Shown here in pieces: positions 1 to 5,468 of a DNA stretch of 5,468 nt. The notes under the pieces were generated by a model. It worked only from the letters and a program-made list of their open reading frames with translations. It had not been told where the DNA came from and did not search any database. This DNA is from Candidatus Cryptobacteroides faecihippi (GTDB lineage Bacteria; Bacteroidota; Bacteroidia; Bacteroidales; UBA932), in contig JAGHSC010000268.1 of the NCBI GenBank assembly GCA_018066065.1, positions 1-5,468 of the forward strand, written 5' to 3'. The stretch's first letter is position 1; the number at the start of each line of letters is the position of its first letter. The position numbers were made by a program, and so were the translations under genes.

Positions 1-1
1 T

Positions 2-1297
2 CCTTACATGGCTGACAATGTGGACGATAGGATGGGTGAATTCGAGTCTTTGATAAAGCGTATCCAGCTCTCCGGCCTCAAGCTTATCATCGACTTTGTC
101 CCGAATCATGTGGCCCGTGACTATGGCCTGAAGGGGCTTGTCCGCAAGGATGTCCGGGCTCTCGGAGCGGACGATGACAGGTCTGTCCACTGGAAGCCTG
201 GGAACGATTTCTACTACTACCCTGGACAGGCCCTGACACTGCCTTCCGCAGAAGGTATGGGGGTCGCGTCCGGATATTCAGAGATGCCGGCAAAGGCTTC
301 CGGGAACTGCTTCTCCCCTTCCCCTGGGGTGAATGACTGGTACGAGACTGTCAGGATCAACTACTGCGACTTTCACACTCCGACCTGGGACAGGATGTAC
401 GACATCGTGCGCTACTGGTGCCTGAAGGGTGTGGATGGATTCAGGTGCGACATGGTCGAGATGGTTCCGTGGCAGTTCTTCAAGTGGCTGATTGCCAGGA
501 TCAAGGAAGAGTTTCCGAAGGTTGTCTTCGTGGCGGAGGTCTACTCCCGTGAGCAGTACCGCCATTATGTGGAGGAGGTCGGATTCGACTTTCTCTATGA
601 CAAGTCAGGTCTCTATGATTCCCTCAGGGCTCTGGTTGAAGGGCATGGGACGGCAAGGAGCATAACGTGGAGCTGGCAGTCGCTCGGAGACCTTCAGCCT
701 CACATGCTGAATTTCCTCGAGAACCATGACGAGCAGAGATTCGCATCGGATTTCTTCGGGCATGATGCGGGCCGTTCATTCGCTGCGCTTGCCGCGGGGC
801 TGCTGCTGAACACTTCTCCCTACATGGTCTACAACGGAGAGGAGATCGGGGAGCGCGGGATGGACTGCGAGGGGTTCAGCGGCAGGGATGGCAGGACCAC
901 CATCTTCGATTGGTGGACGCCTGGCTACGCTCCTTCGCTGATTGAGTGGATCCGCACCGGGAATGGGTTGACAGACAAGGAGATGGCTCTTCTTGAAAGA
1001 TGGCGCTCCGCTCTTCGTACGGCTTCCCTGGAGCCTGCTTTCTCAAGGGGCGGCACGTTTGACCTTTGCTACTGCAACGAGCATTCATGGGGCTTCGATC
1101 CCGAGAGGCAGCACGCGTTCCTGCGCGGTGTCCCGGAAAGAGTCTACCTTGTGGTCTGCAACTTCTCCAGTGACAAGGCCTGCCTGGATGTGAATATTCC
1201 GAGGGAGGCATTCTGCCATTTCGGAAATGACAGGGGTTCAGAGGTCATCAGGGGCATTTCTGTCCCTGCGGATGACTATGTCCTGATCCCTGTCTGA
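2..1297 (+). CDS. GH13 alpha-amylase-family glycosidase, 3' part (5' end outside window)
   Basis: This is the C-terminal part of an alpha-glucan-acting (starch or maltooligosaccharide type) glycoside hydrolase of family GH13. The frame is already open at base 2, and the first in-frame ATG (8) falls inside the barrel, so the true start lies upstream. Numbering from that ATG, conserved region I is DFVPNH (29-34) and region II is GFRCD with the presumed nucleophile D148. The presumed acid/base is E177 in FVAEVY, and the transition-state Asp is D241 in ENHDEQR. All three catalytic carboxylates are therefore present. A C-terminal beta domain follows from about residue 340 to the TGA stop. The sequence resembles Bacteroidales cytoplasmic or periplasmic alpha-amylase proteins that I remember, but the exact substrate cannot be read from sequence. 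Any signal peptide would lie outside the window. There is no internal stop. Family membership is very secure; specificity is unknown. Confidence 0.92.
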   Translation, partial: PYMADNVDDRMGEFESLIKRIQLSGLKLIIDFVPNHVARDYGLKGLVRKDVRALGADDDRSVHWKPGNDFYYYPGQALTLPSAEGMGVASGYSEMPAKASGNCFSPSPGVNDWYETVRINYCDFHTPTWDRMYDIVRYWCLKGVDGFRCDMVEMVPWQFFKWLIARIKEEFPKVVFVAEVYSREQYRHYVEEVGFDFLYDKSGLYDSLRALVEGHGTARSITWSWQSLGDLQPHMLNFLENHDEQRFASDFFGHDAGRSFAALAAGLLLNTSPYMVYNGEEIGERGMDCEGFSGRDGRTTIFDWWTPGYAPSLIEWIRTGNGLTDKEMALLERWRSALRTASLEPAFSRGGTFDLCYCNEHSWGFDPERQHAFLRGVPERVYLVVCNFSSDKACLDVNIPREAFCHFGNDRGSEVIRGISVPADDYVLIPV

Positions 1298-1321
1298 CAT
1301 CTTCCTCCGGCCCTCGTAGGA

Positions 1322-1347
1322 TTTGTCCCTGAGATTTGTTAAATTTG
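1322..1347 (+). promoter_or_regulatory. Candidate Bacteroidota-type promoter upstream of ligA
   Basis: The 76-nt gap between the amylase stop and the ligA ATG contains an AT-rich patch unlike the surrounding coding DNA. TAAATTTG at 1340-1347 matches the Bacteroides -7 consensus TAnnTTTG exactly. A TTTG at 1322-1325 could serve as the -33 element, but the spacing of about 14 nt is shorter than the usual 19-21 nt, so the upstream half is weak. The hexamer ATTTGT occurs three times here (1321, 1334, 1343). If the promoter is real, transcription would begin shortly before the ligA ATG at 1374 and drive ligA-yihY-rel. No Shine-Dalgarno sequence at a good distance precedes that ATG, which is normal for this phylum. 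Confidence 0.4.
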
Positions 1348-1373
1348 TAAAATTTAAGGCACTCTCAAAAGGG

Positions 1374-3467
1374 ATGGATCACAAGCAGGCATCAGACAGG
1401 ATCAATGAACTCCGGAGCATTCTCTGGGAGAACAGCAGGAAGTACTATGTCGAGAACGCTCCGACGATGAGCGATTTCGAGTACGACCACCTCATGCGTG
1501 AACTCGAGGATCTCGAGAGGATGTACCCTGACCTGCTCACCCCTGATTCCCCTACCCAGAAGGTCGGAAGCGACCTTGACGATGCCCCTGTGCGCGATTC
1601 CGCTGCGCGGAAGGAGTTTGCTCAGTACCCTCACAGGTACCCGATGCTTTCGCTGGGCAACACCTACAGCATCTCCGAGATCGAGGATTTCGTGCGCAGG
1701 GCCGAGAAGGAACTCGGAGACGTGAGCTTCACATATTCATGCGAGCTGAAGTTCGACGGCACCGCAATCTGCCTTACCTACAGGAACGGCAGGCTCTTCA
1801 GGGCTCTTACCCGTGGGGATGGTGCAGTCGGCGACGATGTGACCGAGAATGTCAGGAGGATCAAGAATGTGCCTCAGGTCCTTTCCGGAAGCGGATGGCC
1901 TGAAGAGTTCGAGATCCGTGGTGAGATCCTGATGCCTTACGAGTCGTTCGAGAGGCTGAACAAGGAGCGGGAGGAGAACGACGAAGCCCCATTCGCCAAT
2001 CCTAGGAATGCTGCTTCCGGATCGCTCAAGCTCCTGGATCCCAATGAGGTGGGCAGGCGCGGCCTGATGTGCACACTCTACCATGTCCCTGCCCAGAGCG
2101 TCTCCTTCCCTACCCATGACGCTGCCCTCAAGGCCGCTGCGTCCTGGGGCCTTCCCGTTTCCGCGGAGCGCAGGATCGTCCATGGAATCTCCGAGATTGA
2201 AGAATACATCAGCCATTGGGATGTCGAAAGGAAGTTCCTTCCGTTCGCTACCGACGGCATCGTGATAAAGATCAACGAACTTGCCTACCAGAGCACTCTT
2301 GGCTACACCGCCAAGTCTCCGAAGTGGGCGGTTGCCTTCAAGTTCAAGGCTGAGGAAGTCCTCACCGAGCTTCTCTCCATCGACTACCAGGTCGGGCGCA
2401 CAGGTGCCGTCACTCCGGTGGCAAACCTTGCTCCTGTCCAGCTTTCCGGCACTGTCGTCAGGAGAGCTACGCTGAACAATGAGGATTTCATGAAGCAGCT
2501 CGACATCCGTGTCGGCGACATGGTCAAGGTCATCAAGGGCGGCGAGATCAACCCGAAGATCATCGACGTGGATCTCTCCCAGAGGCCTGTGATCGCCATC
2601 AGCCCGGTCTTCCCGGAGTTCTGCCCGGACTGCGGCACGAGGCTTGTCAAGGCTGAGGATGAGGCCAAGTGGTTCTGTCCCAACACTGATGGCTGCCCTA
2701 CCCAGATCAAGGGCAAGCTGGTGCATTTCATGAGCCGCAAGGCAATGAACGTGCTCGCAGGTGACGCCACCGTTGACCAGCTCTACAATCTCGGCCTGGT
2801 ACGCACCCCTGCCGACCTCTACACTCTTTCCAAGAACCAGCTCATGGTCCTGGATGGATGGAAGGAAAGATCCGCCCAGAGATTCCTGGACAGCCTTGCG
2901 GAATCCCGTTCGGTTCCGTTCGAGCGTGTCCTTCATGCCCTTGGAATCCGCTTTGTCGGCGAGACGACGGCCAAGTCGATGGCCAAGCATTTCCGCGACA
3001 TAGACTCGCTTGCGTCTGCCACGAGGGAGCAGCTTCTCGAGGTGGAGGACATCGGAGATGTCATCGCGGACAGCGTTGTTGCCTACTTCTCCGACCCGAA
3101 GCATCAGGAGATGATCGCTTCATTGAGGAATGCCGGGCTCAAGTTCTCGATGGATGTGACCGAGGATGTCTCCGACGTCCTTGCCGGCATGACGATCGTG
3201 ATCTCCGGAAACTTCTCCATCTCCAGGGATGAGATGAAGCATCTTGTCGAGATCAATGGTGGAAAGAACGGCAGTTCCGTCAGCGGAAAGACATCATTCC
3301 TGCTGGCCGGAAGCAAGCCTGGCCCTGAGAAGATCCGCAAGGCGGAAGCACTCGGAGTCCGCATCATGGACGAGGCTGAATTCATGGCCATGATCCCTGC
3401 ATCCTCTTCACCTGCAGCAGCTTCCGCCCGTGTTGAAGATGACCCTGTAGAACCAACGCTCTTTTGA
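1374..3467 (+). CDS. ligA: NAD+-dependent DNA ligase LigA
   Basis: LigA seals 3'-OH/5'-phosphate nicks in DNA using NAD+, during lagging-strand replication and repair in the cytoplasm. The 697-aa product has the full bacterial architecture. Domain Ia for NMN binding carries Y24, Y25, D34, Y37 and D38. The adenylation domain has KFDG with the AMP-accepting lysine K126, RGE at 182-184, DGIVIK ending at K299, and FKFKAEE around 322-328. An OB-fold follows, with VGRTGAVTPVA. The zinc finger ligands are C417, C420, C435 and C441. Helix-hairpin-helix repeats span about 450-590 and a BRCT domain about 599-675. The tail ends in EPTLF. I chose the ATG at 1374 because the alignable family N-terminus begins there; a TTG at 1323 would add 17 low-complexity residues encoded by the promoter-like patch. 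The stop is TGA, only 2 nt before the next gene. The gene is intact, with every known catalytic motif present. Confidence 0.97.
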   Translation: MDHKQASDRINELRSILWENSRKYYVENAPTMSDFEYDHLMRELEDLERMYPDLLTPDSPTQKVGSDLDDAPVRDSAARKEFAQYPHRYPMLSLGNTYSISEIEDFVRRAEKELGDVSFTYSCELKFDGTAICLTYRNGRLFRALTRGDGAVGDDVTENVRRIKNVPQVLSGSGWPEEFEIRGEILMPYESFERLNKEREENDEAPFANPRNAASGSLKLLDPNEVGRRGLMCTLYHVPAQSVSFPTHDAALKAAASWGLPVSAERRIVHGISEIEEYISHWDVERKFLPFATDGIVIKINELAYQSTLGYTAKSPKWAVAFKFKAEEVLTELLSIDYQVGRTGAVTPVANLAPVQLSGTVVRRATLNNEDFMKQLDIRVGDMVKVIKGGEINPKIIDVDLSQRPVIAISPVFPEFCPDCGTRLVKAEDEAKWFCPNTDGCPTQIKGKLVHFMSRKAMNVLAGDATVDQLYNLGLVRTPADLYTLSKNQLMVLDGWKERSAQRFLDSLAESRSVPFERVLHALGIRFVGETTAKSMAKHFRDIDSLASATREQLLEVEDIGDVIADSVVAYFSDPKHQEMIASLRNAGLKFSMDVTEDVSDVLAGMTIVISGNFSISRDEMKHLVEINGGKNGSSVSGKTSFLLAGSKPGPEKIRKAEALGVRIMDEAEFMAMIPASSSPAAASARVEDDPVEPTLF

Positions 3468-3469
3468 CC

Positions 3470-4462
3470 ATGGGAAAGCTCGCTGAAGGAATATTCAAGA
3501 TAAGATGCTTTGCCCGCTGGGTGAGGAAGTTCATCACGGAGGACATCTGGAACATGGTTCTGTCAGACGTCGGCAAGGCCAAGGCGAAGCTGGTGAAGGT
3601 TGTCTAGATCATGTATCTGACACTCCAGCTCTTTGCGGAGCGTGCCATTGGCTTCCAATCCGTTGCGCTGAGCTATTTCTGCGCGATGGCCTTCGTGCCA
3701 TTCATCGCAGTTGCATTCGCCGTCACAGGCGGTTTCGGCCTTGGGGACAAGCTCAAGACAATGCTCCTGTCCCTTGACGTGGGCAAGGATCTCATCCAGA
3801 CGCTTCTTGAGGCCTCTGACAAGATCATCGCATCGGCCACGAACGGTGTCTTCGGACTGATCAGTGCCTTGATGTTCGTCTGGCTCGTCATCTGGATGAT
3901 GATGCGCGTCGAGAAAGTGTTCAACAATGTCTGGGGAGTGAAGAATCCTGACAGGTCCTTCTTCAAGAGCCTGGGGATCGACTTCCTCATCATGATCCTC
4001 TCCCCTTTCATCATCATCGTGCTTTATTCCGGAACAATCATCTACTCCCACATACTTGATCTCTTTCCGAAATGGATGGGCGTCTCAGACGCAATCAGTT
4101 CATTCCTCGGATGGTCGATCACTGCAGCCGTCGCCGTCATGATCTTCTCGGCGATGTACAAGTTCATCCCTGCGGCCAAGGTGCAGTACCGGTTCGCATT
4201 GAAGTCCGCCATCTTCTCAGGTGTTGCCTTCACTGTCCTCCAGTACCTCTACATCGAGACCCAGGTGCTCGTCATGAGGCAGAATGCCGTCTACGGTACG
4301 ATTGCTGCAATCCCTCTCTTCATGATGTGGCTGAGATTCGGATGGTTGATCATCCTCCTGGGTGCCCAGGTCTCCTACTCATTCCAGACGGTAGTCGGTC
4401 TTGACAGCGACCAGGAGATCGAGGATGCCATCAAGAAAAAACCTGTAGAAGAAGAAATATGA
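3470..4462 (+). CDS. YihY/BrkB-family inner-membrane protein, interrupted by one in-frame TAG
   Basis: This is a polytopic membrane protein of the YihY/BrkB (formerly 'ribonuclease BN') family. Its molecular function is not settled, and the RNase BN name is a historical misassignment. Reading the TAG at codon 46 as sense gives 330 aa. About six hydrophobic segments are visible at roughly 64-85, 125-145, 170-193, 213-232, 245-263 and 277-302. The family signature is clear: ALSYF near TM1 and the C-terminal YGTIAAIPLFMMW...GAQVSYSFQ block. The 45 codons before the TAG encode a basic, aromatic cytoplasmic leader (MGKLAEGIF...EDIWNM) of the kind seen before TM1 in Bacteroidales members. It starts 2 nt after the ligA stop, so it looks like real coding sequence. 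Under the standard code only the ATG at 3611 onward (283 aa) would be annotated; all the membrane segments lie in that part. The gene ends in TGA, overlapping the rel start by 4 nt. Family assignment is secure; how the TAG is decoded is inferred. Confidence 0.88.
3605..3607 (+). other. In-frame TAG (codon 46) within yihY
   Basis: The codon order here is AAG GTT GTC TAG ATC ATG TAT. Both sides are in one frame, so no insertion or deletion is involved. The upstream 45 codons look protein-coding and fill the space right after ligA. The downstream ATG at 3611 is only one codon past the TAG, so a ribosome that terminates here could reinitiate and make the 283-aa core. This site is therefore weaker evidence for recoding than the TAG in rel. 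It could be sense-decoded UAG, a leader-peptide arrangement, a nonsense mutation or a base error. Confidence 0.8.
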
Positions 4463-5468
4463 GCATTTCACAATTCACAGAGAAGGATCATGAGATGATC
4501 CGTGAAAGCTACGCCAAGCTCAGGGCTGCGGCCGAGAAAAGGTGCGCGAACGAGAAGGAGCTGGCTGTTGTACAGAAGGCTTTTGATTTCGCCAACGAGG
4601 CTCACAAGAATGTGCGCCGACGTTCCGGCGATCCTTACATGATACATCCGATCGCTGTGGCAAGCATAGTCGTCAATGACATCGGCCTTGGCTACAAGTC
4701 GATTGCCGCTGCCTTGCTCCATGATGTCGTGGAAGACACGAACTACACGATCGACGACATCCGCAATCTTTTCGGGGAGAAGATCGCCTCGCTGGTCGAT
4801 GGACTGACAAAGATCAAGAATGTGCTTGACAACGAGGACAGGAGCAAGAACCTTCTCAAGGAGGAAAGCAGCCTACAGGCCGAGAATTTCAAGAGGATCC
4901 TCCTGACTCTCAACGACGATGTCAGGGTTGTCCTGATCAAGCTTGCGGACCGTCTGCACAACTGCAGGACGATCGATTTCATGCCGGAGTACAAGAGGGA
5001 CAAGATTCTCAGCGAGACGATGTTCATCTTCATCCCACTCGCCCACCGTCTGGGCCTTTACGAGATGAAGTCCGAGATGGAGAACATCTGGCTCTAGTAC
5101 AAGGAGCCCGATGCCTACAGCGAGATCACCGGGCTTGTCGACCGGAACCTCTCCGGTCAGGAGCATCAGATCGATGAGTTCATCGCTCCGATCAACGAGG
5201 CTCTCCAGCGTGCCGGATTCAACTTCATCATCCGCAAGAGGGTCAAGACTCCTTATTCGATCTGGCACAAGATGCAGACAAAGAATGTCACGTTCGACCA
5301 GGTCTATGACCTCTACGCGCTGAGGATCATCTTCACGCCTGATGCCATGGGCCGCGAGAGTGAGCGTGATCTCTGCTACCACATATTCTCGATCATCACC
5401 GGGCTCTACCGCTACAAGCCGGATCGCGTCAGGGACTGGGTCAAGAATCCAAAGAGCAATGGCTACGA
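4459..5468 (+). CDS. Bifunctional RelA/SpoT (Rel) (p)ppGpp hydrolase/synthetase, 5' part, interrupted by one in-frame TAG
   Basis: Long RelA/SpoT homologs make and destroy the alarmone (p)ppGpp to run the stringent response in the cytoplasm. The HD hydrolase domain (about 40-205) has every expected residue: R54, H63, H88-D89, E92-D93, D164 and N168. It should therefore be active, unlike the degenerate HD domain of E. coli RelA. The synthetase domain begins around 230, with R261 and K263 in RVKTPYSIWHKM and the metal-binding D284 in YDLYALRIIF. RVRD (323-326) is basic like the RxKD loop of bifunctional Rel, not the acidic ExDD of RelA. The frame runs off the right edge after NPKSNGY, so the second metal-binding Glu and the TGS/ACT regulatory half are not visible. 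Codon 213 is TAG, between the two catalytic domains; the next 123 codons are open and strongly conserved. The start ATG overlaps the yihY TGA, implying translational coupling. Whether it is called rel, relA or spoT cannot be settled from half a gene. Confidence 0.93.
5095..5097 (+). other. In-frame TAG (codon 213) between hydrolase and synthetase domains of rel
   Basis: The protein reads ...MENIWL-TAG-YKEPDAYSEI..., and the frame is the same on both sides. The flanking peptide is the normal linker after the HD domain, where relatives as I remember them have a Lys or another polar residue between L and Y. No in-frame ATG, GTG or TTG follows until the ATG at 5272, which lies beyond synthetase residues R261 and K263. 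Reinitiation therefore could not make a working synthetase. Either the UAG is read as an amino acid or this gene yields only the hydrolase domain. Confidence 0.85.

Noticed and set aside
1301..1321. Possible terminator hairpin after the amylase gene
   Set aside because: Only a 4-bp TCCT/AGGA stem with a long loop can form and no U-tract follows, so it is not a credible intrinsic terminator.
1323..1373. TTG start adding 17 residues to LigA
   Set aside because: The extra residues (SLRFVKFVKFKALSKG) are unlike LigA N-termini and come from the AT-rich promoter-like patch. The ATG at 1374 fits the family.
1737..3104. 455-codon open frame on the minus strand inside ligA
   Set aside because: It is in exact codon register with ligA, so its stops would need TTA, CTA or TCA codons in the sense gene, which ligA rarely uses. 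The translated product has no recognisable domain, and ligA explains the DNA fully.
3605..5097. Frameshift, selenocysteine or pyrrolysine as explanation of the interruptions
   Set aside because: The frame is unchanged across both sites, so this is no frameshift. Selenocysteine uses UGA. Neither protein family is known to use pyrrolysine, and the sites are not catalytic positions.
4873..5382. 169-codon minus-strand open frame spanning the rel TAG
   Set aside because: It is also a codon-register shadow of rel and has no family resemblance. Conserved Rel motifs are encoded on the plus strand on both sides of the TAG.
3470..5468. Simple pseudogenes
   Set aside because: Apart from one TAG each, both genes keep full frames, all key motifs, tight operon spacing and a start-stop overlap. 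Decay cannot be formally excluded, but it is less economical than sense decoding, above all for a stringent-response gene.

Overview
The window holds four co-directional plus-strand genes that fill almost all of it. In order they are the 3' part of a GH13 alpha-amylase-family glycosidase (2-1297), a complete NAD+-dependent DNA ligase ligA (1374-3467), a YihY/BrkB-family inner-membrane protein (3470-4462) and the 5' part of a bifunctional RelA/SpoT (Rel) alarmone enzyme (4459-5468, running off the right edge). I see no tRNA, rRNA, CRISPR array, insertion sequence or phage gene. The only intergenic gap of any size is the 76-nt AT-richer stretch 1298-1373.

The organism is most likely a Bacteroidota (Bacteroidales-like) bacterium, probably uncultured or gut-associated. 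The amylase and the LigA N-terminus resemble the Bacteroidales versions I remember. No start has a convincing Shine-Dalgarno sequence. The gap before ligA contains a TAnnTTTG-type -7 box, as in Bacteroides promoters. Coding DNA is moderately GC-rich and AGG is a common Arg codon throughout. This assignment is inference, without a database search.

ligA, yihY and rel look like one operon: ligA and yihY are separated by 2 nt, and yihY and rel overlap by 4 nt (ATGA). They join DNA-nick sealing, a membrane protein of unclear function and stringent-response control. The amylase gene, upstream of the gap, probably belongs to a separate transcription unit.

The striking observation is that both yihY and rel are interrupted by one in-frame TAG codon (3605-3607 and 5095-5097) in otherwise intact, conserved reading frames. 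There is no frameshift at either site, and protein similarity continues in the same frame on both sides. The three natural gene ends visible here (amylase, ligA, yihY) are all TGA. This is the pattern expected if UAG is read as an amino acid in this genome (codon reassignment or efficient amber suppression). The competing explanations are two independent nonsense mutations, sequence errors, or programmed readthrough. Standard-code annotation would split rel into a hydrolase-only 212-aa protein plus an orphan synthetase fragment, and would remove the first 47 codons of yihY.
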